A DNA stretch of 64,000 nt, taken from NCBI GenBank assembly GCA_030295235.1, contig AP026138.1, forward strand, positions 558,001-622,000, written 5' to 3'. Shown in pieces: positions 42,185-52,423 of this stretch. A model generated the notes under the pieces. That model was not told the DNA's origin and searched no databases. It saw only the letters and a program-made list of their open reading frames with translations. The stretch is from Fistulifera solaris (lineage: Eukaryota; Bacillariophyta; Bacillariophyceae; Naviculales; Stauroneidaceae). The translations under genes and the position numbers were made by a program. How positions within the stretch are numbered: the stretch's first letter is position 1; the number at the start of each line of letters is the position of its first letter.

Positions 42185-44840
42185 ATGAGAAATATAGATG
42201 CCGAAATGAGTAATACTGCTTATCGAACAGGAGCGCCCCGGAAGCGATGTCATCCTTGGAAGCGTTCTCTATGGGGAATGATGCTCGTAATGGCTTCAAC
42301 TGATGGGTTCTTACATAGACTCAAGTTACGGAGAAAAGTACAAAATAATGGAAACATACACGAGAGATCTCTTTTGCCTTTGACAGAGAATAATCGTCGA
42401 TTGACGAGAGGACAAAATAGTCGAGACGAAACTTTACCGAATTCATCGCAACAATCATTTCTCAATGTCACGACACTGGTCCTCAGAAGCGAAGAGGAAG
42501 AATGCAATCAAAATAGAGATAGTTCGAGGTACGAGTTACATGCTAACGATATCTCAGCTGAAAGGAGAAAGAAACACAACAATTCTTACACACAACAACC
42601 GAACGGAGATGTAGAAGAAACAATATACCCATCCAGAGCTGACGACACAGTTCAAACGCAACATGCAGAAACGAATGCAGAGATTCAACTTTACGATGCG
42701 CCTTCAAATCAGGGACGATCCGAATCATCCATAGCACGGGATATGTGGAAAAGTCGCAATGCGAAAACAGCGGAAGAAGGCATACGGAACGAAAAGACAA
42801 GCCAACTCTCATCAGTTCTGGCTAAAGCCGAAGACAATTTGAATGGTCCTGGACGGGAATATGCTGCTCGCACGATCACGGGTCTCATCAATGCCCTGGC
42901 GGAAGAAGTCACGGACCTGAAAGTGGAAGTCAAGACACAGCCAGATTCTCCTTTTGGAGAAAGCAGATCGATGCCATCAAGATTGATTTTTCCCGTCTAG
43001 CTTTCAAGCCGCTAAAACTGGGAGGCTCTGTTGGAACAGCAGATCCTGCTCAAGGCGCTGCGTCCAATCCACTCAGCGTCAACTCATCGGATTTGTTTAT
43101 GGATCTGGCTTGTATCGATGAAGTGTTCGATCAGATTGACGCCGATAAAAGTGGTGCGTTGGATAGCGACGAGATTGCTCAGGCATTGAACCTAGCTACC
43201 TTGGTCTCGGCAGTTGATCAGGTGAAACATGAGGATGTAATCAAGAACTTGGCTTCTGACTTGGTAAAGCTGTATGACTTCAACGGAGACGGAGTTGTGG
43301 ACCGGTATGAATATCGCAGTCTGGTCGAAGATATGGCAGCCCTTCGAAAGTCACGCGAAAGCACGACGGAGGAGGATACTATAACACAGTCACAAATAAA
43401 GGAAGGACTGATAGCGACAGTAAAGCGAATCACTGGCGATCTCATTGGCAGACTGGTGTGGAGGTTAGGCATAGTGGGCAAGAAAGACGCCCCAATAGAC
43501 AAAGATAACATCATGTTGAAAGAAACTGTTCGGAATACGGAAAACGCCACAGACACACTGACCGAACTTCATTGCGACGTTACGAGACACTCCCTCAATG
43601 ATCATGAAGCAATGCCGATGAGAGAGAACGGCTATCCATTAGGGGAAAAAGTAGTCAACTTGACGGATTCTCCGGATCTAGAAAAGATCGCCCAAGGCGT
43701 AGGATCAATCACTTTATCAGATCTTAAGCTTGATCTTCGAAGGCTTTTCTTCGGCGCGATTCCGTTGCTAAAACGCATCACACCGGGCGGCCCACTAGTA
43801 CTCGAACCCTTTACCGTGACTATTGATGGCTCGTTTAGCAGAGAAGACATCATGGACTCGTTTCTACTCGATGCAGGATTACGGAGACTGGTTGCAATGG
43901 CATTGAGGCGGCGTGTTGGATCTTTACGGGATTTTTTTAGAAGGCGCGCTTTTTCATGGCCGGTCTTGGAAGTTGAATAGCGAATCTGGTCCCTCGGTGA
44001 ACGTACCGAAGCTTACTATTGTAGAGTTCGACAGCGAAAATCGTCTTATCATTACCGGTCGGGCAAGAGTTCAGTCGAACAAGGATGCTCCTGTGATTGA
44101 AAATGCGTTCAAGGTTCGAACGAAAATCGGTACAAGGAAAGGTGGAAAAGTAATCCGATTGGTTGAGCCAGAACTAGCTCTGGTACTTGAATGCCCCAAA
44201 GCTTTCGAAGAAAAGTGAGTTTTTGAATGGACTTGCTGTTCTTGTCGGGTCTTTCTAACCATTCGCGTTTAGTCTGTCAAAACTATGCAGCGCTCTCGAT
44301 CTTCCACAGCCGCCGCGCCCAAAACCAATTTATTCCTTCTTTCCTATTTATTCGCCTTTCAAAGTCGACGATAACGACGGCTTTGACTTGGGCGAAGATA
44401 ACAGCATCAACTCAATTTACATTCAAGACGGGGCTTTGCATTTCCAACTGAGCGCCGTGTTGCGTCCCGGTCGGTTCCTGGGTAGTCACTACATTGCTTT
44501 TACTGTACCTATCCGCACATTCATTGTAACTTTGGACAGAGTCCGCGAAGGCATGAGAGCAGCACGCCAAGCAAAGAATGCAGCGAAGGACGGAAAGGCC
44601 GCCAAACGCGACAAGGTCCGGACCAAGATTGAACAAGCCATTGACGCCGAACTGAGCCGGACGAGTGATCGCAACACTACGAAACGTGGTCAGCCACCCA
44701 AAAGCTTTTTCAGTCGTTTCGTTGACGGCTACTTACAGGCAGAACGAGATTTTTCCGACAAGGCTCGTTTGACTCAAGCCATTGGTGACTTTTTTCGGAC
44801 GTCAGGGTACCGCGTCTCGAAAATCGAGGTTGGCAAGTGA
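42185..44840 (+). CDS. EF-hand protein with DUF2993-like domain, ~866 aa (two frame breaks)
   Basis: ATG 42185 begins a basic segment and a hydrophobic stretch (SLWGMMLVMASTDG then F), possibly a signal or plastid leader. A long hydrophilic region (residues ~70-270) leads to two EF-hands with full calcium-binding loops: DADKSGALDSDE and DFNGDGVVDRYE. Further on is a lipid-binding-like domain resembling DUF2993 (SDLKLDLRRLFFGAIPLLK, then KVRTKIGTRKGGKVIRL and a closing FFRTSGYRVSKIEV). A 57-bp intron lies at 44216-44272 (GTGAGT...GTTTAG, phase 2). Frame steps occur at T4 42952-42955 (one T short) and T7 43932-43938 (one T too many); correction gives one protein. A calcium-regulated lipid-binding or transfer role at a membrane is inference only. 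Convergent with TRAPPC4. Confidence 0.78.
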
Positions 44841-44942
44841 CAACTCTGAAGAAAACAAAAACGAGACAAAGACCAACTAGCATTTAAAATAAAAGAATTC
44901 CTAGAAGTTTACACGGCTCTTGTACAATGCTATTTACTATCA

Positions 44943-45472
44943 TCATCTTTTGACTGCTGCCAGTTTGTCCATTTTGTCTACTAATGAATCCACCGCCTGA
45001 GTAAAGAGATCCGATCGGATGGGCATTTCCAATTCATAAAATGGATCCTTCAATACACATTCAGCGTACAACAAGTAAATTTCCTTCAATACAATATCCA
45101 TATCCGGAGTCCCGGGAGTCGCCGTAATGACAAATTTGATTCCTGTTCGCGTTTGTAAGCACTTCAGAACCATCCCAGCCGTGACGATTTCTTCAATACC
45201 ATCATCTGCACCATCTGAAAAGAGTTCTAAAAGGTGAGTAATGCAACAATTCAAAAGACAAAAGTCACTGAATATGTCGTAAGCTTACAGGCGTTCTTGT
45301 TGTTCGGAAGCTTGATGGGTGAGGCTTCTGCCGCAATCGCATGCAGGGAATGAAAGGTCGAGCCAATGCGAAGCCATTCATTCGTTCCGATCGTCGGCGC
45401 TTGGCTGCTCAGCGGACGATGATGAATCAAGCCACCCGATTTGTTTACTATGAAGAGATTCAATATTACCAT
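44943..45472 (-). CDS. TRAPPC4: TRAPP complex subunit 4 (Trs23/synbindin)
   Basis: Core TRAPP subunit for ER-Golgi tethering and Rab1/Ypt1 activation. Two exons: 45289-45472 from ATG 45472 (MVILNLFIVNKSGGLIHH) and 44943-45214, with a 74-bp intron 45215-45288 (GTAAGCT...TTTTCAG on the coding strand). The spliced product has 151 residues. Landmarks are the longin-fold start VNKSGGLI, WLRIGSTFHSLHAIA, TRTGIKFVITATPGTPD, IYLLYAECVLKDPFYELEMP and a Lys-rich end. It lacks the PDZ-like insertion of animal TRAPPC4 and matches the short plant form. Upstream ATG-less extension to 45499 is not used. Confidence 0.93.
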
Positions 45473-45923
45473 GTTATTAGAGGCGGTAATTGTATCCAAG
45501 TATTGAAGGGCTCCGCAGACGCTGCAAATAAAAACGCGGCCATGGTGGCGACGATGAGGACGCGATGAGGGTTGGGGCTACTTTGGTCTTGAGTCGTGAG
45601 AAGTCGTGACTGCAACTCGCGACTTACACTCTACAGTAAAGATGACATTTACTACTCCAGTATAACTTAATGTGTTGTCTTGTCCTTTAAATACTAATCA
45701 CATGATGTGTTGCGATTAATGGAAATTGAAGTTTGACTTCATAGTGATAGAGTATTTATTGGCTTGAGCAGGAACAACAAAAAGCAAGGCAAAAGATATT
45801 CATCCGAGCTAAGAAACTCCAACAAAGTATTCAAGAGATTGGCAACCTTCTTTTCATAACACTCTTATTCATCAATCCCTTTACTGACAAGCGTCAAGGC
45901 ACAGTAGAACAAGCGACAACACC
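45473..45923. other. divergent intergenic region
   Basis: Promoter space between TRAPPC4 (minus) and the tetraspan gene (plus). AT-rich; no RNA gene or repeat recognised. Confidence 0.4.
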
Positions 45924-46713
45924 ATGGGAGGTCCCTTCAAGTTGTAAGAAGCCGTTTCCGAGTTTTCGTTTGAATTCATGTTCTTTGCGAAACCTCTCAT
46001 CGTCGTGGCCCTTCGTTTTCACGAAAACAGTAATATCTGCACCTACGGTCCTCTTCATATCCTAACAGTTCTTTCGTCGATAGCGGCGACGGCGCTCACC
46101 TATTATGCTACGTTTGATTGTCACTTTTTGGAGACGACCACTCCCCTGGAAGCCTTTGCCAACCTGGATGCCGAATTCGGCTTTCGACGCGGCGTGGGCG
46201 TGTGGACATTGGAAGTGGATGGAAAATGCCAGGGTTGGTCTTCGGACGAAGAACTGGATATACCGACGGTTGTGGCTCGCGTTTTCACCATGGTGGTGTG
46301 CATATTTTCTCTAATGCTACTCATCATGTTGATGGTCCCTTGTTGTTCCATGGTCGGTGGAACGGCGTACATGCAAAAGCTGGGACAGTTTTTATTGATC
46401 ATGGGTGTCTTGTATCCGCTTTCCTTTGTACGTATTGTCGTGATGAACGTTGTTGCGCGCCCAGTTCGACGATCCGTTGTTCTTACCAATGGTCTTTTAG
46501 ACGATCCTCAAAGCAGATATTTGCACAGGTGTATCCGTATGTAAACTTGACTATACGGGCTACGTGAGTCTCGGTGCCTCAGCCACATGGGTACTTGCTT
46601 CCTGTTTGGCTTTTTTTAGTTCGGGCGAAGCCTGTCGAGAGAAAATCAGGAAGACGAAAGCTACGCAATCCGCCGCTTCCCACAGTGGAAGGAAGCCTAC
46701 AGGGTACCACTGA
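45924..46713 (+). CDS. tetraspan membrane protein, 209 aa
   Basis: Three exons by splice signals: 45924-45943 (MGGPFKF start), 46031-46427 and 46501-46713, with introns of 87 bp (GTAAGAA...AAAACAG) and 73 bp (GTACGT...CTTTTAG). The product has four predicted membrane segments: ILTVLSSIAATALTYYA; VFTMVVCIFSLMLLIMLMV; LGQFLLIMGVLYPLSFTIL; and LGASATWVLASCLAFF. The first extracellular loop has paired Cys with a GVWTLEVDGKCQGW motif, the last loop has DICTGVSVCK, and a short basic tail follows. The layout is typical of tetraspan families common in diatom genomes, but I cannot name the function. Without splicing, the frame stops at 46544. The exon 2 frame is also open upstream to ATG 45978, a possible alternative start. 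Confidence 0.72.
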
Positions 46714-47043
46714 CGAAAGAACAAAATTTCATGAACAAGAGGAAAATAGAGCAACCGACCCATGAAAATATTACCCCACCTGCCAAACAACAGCAAGAAA
46801 ATTTTGACAATAAAGTTCTTGTCCCTTTGCAATGGTAATAATTGAATCGATCAAATGCTCGGAAAGTTTTCACGATTGTAACAGCCTAGATCTGGGATGT
46901 TTTGAATTTGTATTTAAAGTTAATTCTGGTAGGTCAGCTCCTGATGTTGTTCGACAACTGACCAATACGTCTTTGGTAATACAGAGTAACCATTTTATTC
47001 GTCTTCCTCTTCTTCCTCCTCTTCTTCTTCCTCATCGTCATCT

Positions 47044-47426
47044 TCACTCGTCTTTAACGACTTTTTTCGAAAACGTATCCCAGTTTCCACTGCGAGCATC
47101 CACTTCGGCAGGCGTAGGGTGGTGAACATGCGGCTCGAACGGATCATGCGCATGTTCCCAGGGATGTCGGAAACCGAGCACGACCGGTAAATCCTGTCGT
47201 GCTCTATGAAAGATCCACAACCAGCAAACAACCGTAAACGCTTCTCCCCATCGGGTGTGTGTTTCGCTCACCGTCATGTAGGCTCTGTAATAACGATGAG
47301 TTGAGACTAAGGCTGCGATGTAACGGCCCTCGCGCAATTCACTTACCCGCCGCCCATAGAGCGCGTTTGTCGAGACACATTTCTCTGAAATCCTTGTCGC
47401 AGACTGTGAGAGACACGTGAAAACAT
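47044..47426 (-). CDS. NDUFB2: complex I subunit NDUFB2-like
   Basis: Small accessory subunit of mitochondrial complex I. Two exons: 47347-47426 (ATG 47426; presequence MFSRVSHSLRQGFQRNVSRQ, then TRSMGGG) and 47044-47284, split by a 62-bp intron (GTAAGTG...TTTACAG type ends, here GTAAGTG...TATTACAG). After splicing: GGAYMTVSETHTRWGEAF, the membrane helix with VVCWLWIFHRARQD, then LPVVLGFRHPWEHAHDPFEP. The helix followed by a G-x-x-HPWE segment matches plant NDUFB2. 106 residues to the stop at 47044. If the A6 run near the end (coding strand, ~47065) were one base shorter, the protein would instead end in a long acidic DEEEE tail at ~46995. Confidence 0.85.
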
Positions 47427-49113
47427 TTTATTAGGCAAAGTAATTGGAAGACAAGTCAATATTTGTTTGGCTTCAATAAGAACGATGTCGTTTTTGCCGT
47501 CGCGGTGCTTTTTGCTGCTGCGTATCTGCGGCAGGCCTCTTTAATCCAGTATCCATTTACTGGATTTACCTTATTTCAGTGGGTTTTGGAAGGTCGAAAC
47601 AGTAAAAATGCGTTAAAATCGGTAAATTACGTAGACCTACGTAGAAAGCCTACAATACCGTAAGCCTCACCTTTTCCTAAGGCTGTTTAGCGACAATTGC
47701 ACAAATAAACCGCTTATTTGAGGCATATAACAAAACCATATTCGTAATTTTGCCTAGAGGATTCAAGGAATCAATAAGTTCAGAAAACGAGTACCAAATG
47801 GTACCTCTTTAGAATTTATGTCATGGAAAATAGATGTGATTAAGATGGGATTTAGTTGCATATTCGTGTCCTTTTCGAGCCCAATTCCATCAAATCAGCG
47901 TTTGACTTTTTTCTATGGTAATGTCACTCATTTTTAGAGCACTAGGAACTTATCCGTCTCTCTGGAACTAGATGACTAGATCATTGAGTTTTGACGAACA
48001 ATTAACAGCATCTCTACATCGCTAAGTGGGTGACTAATTTCCGTAATCATAGCATTCAAATTGAAAGATAGCGATTTTTCGCCTTAATCATTATGACTGA
48101 GGTCTTTTGATTGCTAAAGGCGATTGCCGCGATTGGAGCACTTAGCACTGATATCGTCATAACGACATAAAGATAGTTAGCAAGTTTTTTATTAAAACTG
48201 CAATCGTTAAATGTTATCGTTAAATGTTAGAGATAGTAACGCTTTTAAACGTGAAGAAAGTGCTGAGCACGTTCATCAAGTTGGCTTTGTATCATTAATT
48301 TCGATTGCATCTACATAGCAAGCCTTACGTAGCCAATCAGATTGTTCTACAGTCCCGGTTGAGACCCTCTCAGCCAATCAGAAAACGATACTCGGTCCAC
48401 CTGTTTTGGATCCTTCCACAAGGATAAAACGTACCGTTTTCCCAAAATCCATGAGCTTCTTGTGTAGACGACATATTGTTGTATGCGTTTGTAAGGAAAT
48501 GAAGTGCTTGTGAAGGACGAAACAAATGCCTCCCTTTTGTCGTGGAAAAACAATGAAAACGCGGAGACGGACACCTATTGAAAGCAGGTTCGTCATTTTC
48601 ACCGTTTGTTCCGCCTTGGTTCTTTTTTTGAATCTCCATCACCGCTCTATCCTTCCGGTTCTCTCGATTAATACTAAGAAACTTCTTACCCTTTGTTGTT
48701 CGGTGTTCGGTTCATGACTCATGACTGCTGTACAATCCAGTCGTGGCTGGCGTAAATCAACACTCCGTTTCATAGTGGAAATTCAAGGTGTCGATCCTCG
48801 GATTTTCGACGTGAAAATAAAAGAACAACTTAACAAGTAGTTCATAATCATCATTGTCATTACGACTTGATTTAGACCTACCCGTAATTATTATTACATT
48901 CGCAGTTGAATGACAATAGACGGATGCGAGAGACGCAAAACGGAACCCTTTGTTGTCCGGTTCATGACTACTGTACAATCCAGTCTTGGTCGGCGTAAAC
49001 CAACACTCCGTTTGATAGTGAAATTTCAAGTATAAATATTACGGAGTAATCTATTTCGGATCTTTCTGCATTCAAACAGAGTAAATCATTGATAGTTAGT
49101 TATCACTCCTACC
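47427..49113. repeat. long intergenic region with two dispersed-repeat copies
   Basis: About 1.7 kb without a supported gene; short ORFs at 47463-47663 and 48347-48717 have no domain. Two copies of a ~65-bp repeat lie at about 48712-48790 and 48959-49030, both reading GGTTCATGACT...TGTACAATCCAGTC(G/T)TGG...GCGTAAA(T/C)CAACACTCCGTTT(C/G)ATAGTG. They are related to the copies at 14328 and 20700-21225. A TTACGGAGTAA palindrome follows at about 49040. Confidence 0.6.
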
Positions 49114-50481
49114 ATGAAAAAGTCAAGAATTCTGTATTTTGCGGCGTCTTTTATGCTCGCAAGGCCGGCCGTCTCATTCGTGCTACCTCGTAATTTGAAT
49201 GCTCCGCGCACGATGCCAACCACTGTGGTTCCGAACTTTTTCCCGAACAGGATAATTGCATCTTCTTCTTCATCGTCTTCTTGCTTGAAACTATCTGTAC
49301 CGAGAACACTTCACTCCGATCCTTTTTATTGCTTATCAGCAATACTGCTACTGAGTACATTTGGTATATCGTTAGAACGACGAACGGTCGTGGGGAAAGC
49401 CCTTTCCGCTCCGTTGGCGACCATGGCTCTTGCTTTGTTCGTAGCAAACGTTGGTATAGTACCCTTTGAAGCTCCCATATATTCCGTCATTAACAAATTC
49501 ATTGTGCCCTTGGCGGTCCCCATGTTGTTGTTTGATTCCGATCTTCGACGTGTCATCCGCGACACGGGATCGTTGTTGGTGGCCTTTGGCGTCGGAGCCG
49601 TGGCGACCGTCGGTGCCACCCTGCTGGCCTTTCCGCTGGTCCCCATGCGTTCATTGGATGACAACAATTGGCGCGTCGCTTGTGCTCTGGCAGCTCGACA
49701 CATTGGTGGAGCCATCAACTTTGTGGCGGTGGCGGAAACGTTGAATATTGCGGGCTCGGTCGTATCGGCGGCCATTGCCGCAGACAATGTCGTGGTTGCC
49801 CTCTACTTTGCCATGTTGTTTGCGCTCGCCAAAGAAACGGCTCCTGTATCTAGTTCAGAGGAAAACATAGTCCAAGTTCAAGGTGACTTTGAATACAGCA
49901 TTACAGACAGTTCCAACAATCTACCTTCGCAAATGGATCTTCCTTCCGTGGCCATGGCTCTTTCCGTATCGGCTTCCCTTGTGACGATCGGTGGCTTGTT
50001 TACGAAACTACTACTTCCCAAAGGCACTTCATCACTCCCATTGACATCCGCATTGACGGTCATTGCTGCTACCATTTTTCCACATTTCTTTGCGCGAATT
50101 CGAACGGCCGGAACGGCTCTGGGGATTGTGTTCATTCAAATGTTCTTTGCCGTATCGGGGGCCGCGGGTTCCATTCGTCTCGTGTTTCAACAGGCGCCAG
50201 CTTTGTTTGCATTCTCCATGGCCCAAGTGGCCGCTCATTTCGGAATCCTCCTCAGTATTGGTCAGGGATTGTTGCGCTTGGACCCCAACGAATTGTACTT
50301 GGCATCGAACGCCAATGTGGGAGGACCTACGACGGCGGCGGCCATGGCGCAAGCCAAGCAATGGAAACGGTTGGTGTTGCCGGCTCTGCTCACGGGGATT
50401 CTGGGGTACGCTATCGCCACCCCCATTGCTCTGACGCTAGGTCCTATTCTCTGTAGATTACCGATCATTGAAAAATTTTAG
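49114..50481 (+). CDS. DUF819 family membrane protein, plastid-type leader
   Basis: DUF819 (YjcL-like) integral membrane protein; the family is transporter-like but its substrate is unknown. 455 residues, single exon. Signal peptide ILYFAASFMLARPAVS followed by FVLPRNLN fits a diatom bipartite plastid presequence, with a Ser-rich transit region after it. About ten hydrophobic segments follow, with family features FDSDLRRVIRDTG, the conserved ALAARHIGGAINFVAVAE and the C-terminal LASNANVGGPTTAAAMA (the Asn-x-Gly-Gly-Pro-Thr-Thr motif resembles sodium-symporter-like proteins). Plant DUF819 members are plastid proteins, consistent with the leader. Convergent with the ABC1 kinase gene (47-bp gap). 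Confidence 0.9.
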   Translation: MKKSRILYFAASFMLARPAVSFVLPRNLNAPRTMPTTVVPNFFPNRIIASSSSSSSCLKLSVPRTLHSDPFYCLSAILLLSTFGISLERRTVVGKALSAPLATMALALFVANVGIVPFEAPIYSVINKFIVPLAVPMLLFDSDLRRVIRDTGSLLVAFGVGAVATVGATLLAFPLVPMRSLDDNNWRVACALAARHIGGAINFVAVAETLNIAGSVVSAAIAADNVVVALYFAMLFALAKETAPVSSSEENIVQVQGDFEYSITDSSNNLPSQMDLPSVAMALSVSASLVTIGGLFTKLLLPKGTSSLPLTSALTVIAATIFPHFFARIRTAGTALGIVFIQMFFAVSGAAGSIRLVFQQAPALFAFSMAQVAAHFGILLSIGQGLLRLDPNELYLASNANVGGPTTAAAMAQAKQWKRLVLPALLTGILGYAIATPIALTLGPILCRLPIIEKF

Positions 50482-50528
50482 ACTTTCAAAGATAATCTTT
50501 GCTATACAAATTACATATTAACATGGAA

Positions 50529-52055
50529 CTAATATTCCGCGGTCTTTTGTGTGGCACGGCGAAACGCTTCAGCACCAAGGAGAGCAACGGCTCGGCGTCG
50601 TGCATACGGCGCACTGGCTTGAAAGATATCGAAATCAGGGTCACCGGAAAGAGCAATGCCTTCCAAAAGCCCGAGCCCTCTGGTGACAAGGGCGAAGAAT
50701 GGAGGGACGCTGAATGGGTATCGAAAGAAAACTTCATTCAATTCATTGGATATTTCTCGTAGCTTCTTCTTTCGTTTTCGTAAATCCGATCCCGATTCCA
50801 TCACACCGACCGTCAAAATCTTGGCCAGCAACGGCTTCAGCTCCGTTGTATCAAAGTCTGGAGGCAGAAAACCCAGTTCTTTAATATCTTCGGACACTAA
50901 AGCATCGAAATCCCGTGTGATTAAATGAGCAATCGTCTTGGTCAACGAGTTCCTGTCACGAAGATCCACTTCCGCACACAAACCGAAATCCAGCAAACAC
51001 AAGGTCCCGTTGGTTGTCACCAGAAGATTTCCTGGATGAGGATCCGAATGAAATGCACCAATGTCGAGTAATTGCGTAAGAAACAGTTCAACACCTACGG
51101 GAATTAACTTATTGATCATTTCTCTCGGACAATCCGCCAACTTGACCCCTTCGATCCATTCGGATGTGATCACTTGTTTCTTGGTCAAGTCGGGATATAC
51201 CCGCGGTACTACGACCGGAACTTGTCGAATGCTCAATTCATGACGAAATCGTATTTGATTGGATGCTTCATTTTCGTAGTCCAGCTCCGAATACGAGCCC
51301 TTGGCGAAGGATTCGTACAATTTGTAATGAAAGGGAGGTTGGTTCGTGAATGTTGCCGTAAAGAAATCGACGATGACGCCGACGCGATGCAGTAACAGCA
51401 AGTCCAAACTGAACGTTCGGCGCACATCGGGTCGTTGTACTTTGATCGCCACCTCCTCGCCATTGGATTTGAGTTTCGCTTTGTAGACTTGCCCCAGACT
51501 CGCCGCCGCCACCAGTTTCATATCATCAAATAGCTCGTCTAAATCAGTTCCCAACTCGTTCCGAATGACTTGTAAAGCAATGTCATCCGGAATGGGCTGC
51601 ACGGCATCACATAACTTTTGCAATTCTTTCAACATCAAGGGTGGAACCAAATCCGGGCGAATCGAAAGTTGTTGACCCGCCTTGACAAATACAGGTCCCA
51701 ATCTCGTCAACGATTCTCGCAAACGACTCGCAAATTGGATTTGTTGCTCTTCCACTTGTTGAGGAAAAAGAACAAATTCCCACACATACCGTCCCATCAG
51801 TGGGCTCAGTTCCGAAAGAACTTGAGCGAACCGCGTCCATGTCGTCCACGGACGGGCCGCCCAGTACGTATTCAAGTGATCCCAGCAGTATTCACGAGGC
51901 AACCACAGTGCCTTGTCGTTGTTGTCGGGATAATGCGCGGCCAACCGTTCGGTACGAGATTCGAAAGCCGCAGCGAATCCTGCAACACTGGCTACGCCGA
52001 GGAAAGACGCCGACACGATCGGTCGCTTTCGAAGAATGCTTCGCACGTAAGTCAT
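50529..52055 (-). CDS. ABC1/ADCK (UbiB-type) atypical kinase, 508 aa
   Basis: ABC1 (COQ8/UbiB) family atypical kinase, linked to ubiquinone, plastoquinone or tocopherol metabolism. ATG 52055. The family's KxGQ motif is VKAGQQLSIRPDL (residues ~120), followed by an Ala-rich nucleotide loop AAASLGQVYKAKLK, the catalytic Lys in VAIKVQRP, the ExD motif SELDYENEA, the HSDPHPGN catalytic segment and the LLDFGLCAEVD magnesium-binding motif. All key residues are present, so it should be active in the ABC1 sense. The N-terminus is basic then hydrophobic (ILRKRPIVSASFLGVASVAG), which could be mitochondrial or plastidial. Intact single exon. Confidence 0.92.
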   Translation of the reverse strand: MTYVRSILRKRPIVSASFLGVASVAGFAAAFESRTERLAAHYPDNNDKALWLPREYCWDHLNTYWAARPWTTWTRFAQVLSELSPLMGRYVWEFVLFPQQVEEQQIQFASRLRESLTRLGPVFVKAGQQLSIRPDLVPPLMLKELQKLCDAVQPIPDDIALQVIRNELGTDLDELFDDMKLVAAASLGQVYKAKLKSNGEEVAIKVQRPDVRRTFSLDLLLLHRVGVIVDFFTATFTNQPPFHYKLYESFAKGSYSELDYENEASNQIRFRHELSIRQVPVVVPRVYPDLTKKQVITSEWIEGVKLADCPREMINKLIPVGVELFLTQLLDIGAFHSDPHPGNLLVTTNGTLCLLDFGLCAEVDLRDRNSLTKTIAHLITRDFDALVSEDIKELGFLPPDFDTTELKPLLAKILTVGVMESGSDLRKRKKKLREISNELNEVFFRYPFSVPPFFALVTRGLGLLEGIALSGDPDFDIFQASAPYARRRAVALLGAEAFRRATQKTAEY

Positions 52056-52423
52056 TCTCTGTGAATTCCGAATGAAATATAATAGCCGAACGACAATAGG
52101 TGCATGAATAAGAAATGATAGTGTTCTTTGTTATGCATTCGTTATTTTGTCCATTTTTCTCACAAAAAAGAGTCAGAAAAAAATGCGCACGTGGTCGATT
52201 CAGTGACGGAATAGACGGGACTGAACTACGTAGGGGACCTCTATGGTCTCTTGACTCTATCTTCAATGACCTTATCTTTCTCTCTAGAGTTGAATAATTT
52301 TCTTTTGTTTTTCTATTAATTTTTAGTCTCAAGCAGCCTTTTTAAAATTACATAATACACATTTTATAAATGATTGCGGCGTATGGCAACGCTCAAGGAG
52401 CTAAAAGAGTCCATCGAACGTGA
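52056..52423. other. intergenic region
   Basis: Between the NAGS-like and ABC1 kinase genes, both on the minus strand. No feature beyond AT-rich stretches. Confidence 0.4.

Noticed and set aside
47463-47663. 66-codon ORF with a hydrophobic start
   Set aside because: Starts at TTG, no recognisable family, tail is low-quality sequence next to the NDUFB2 promoter.
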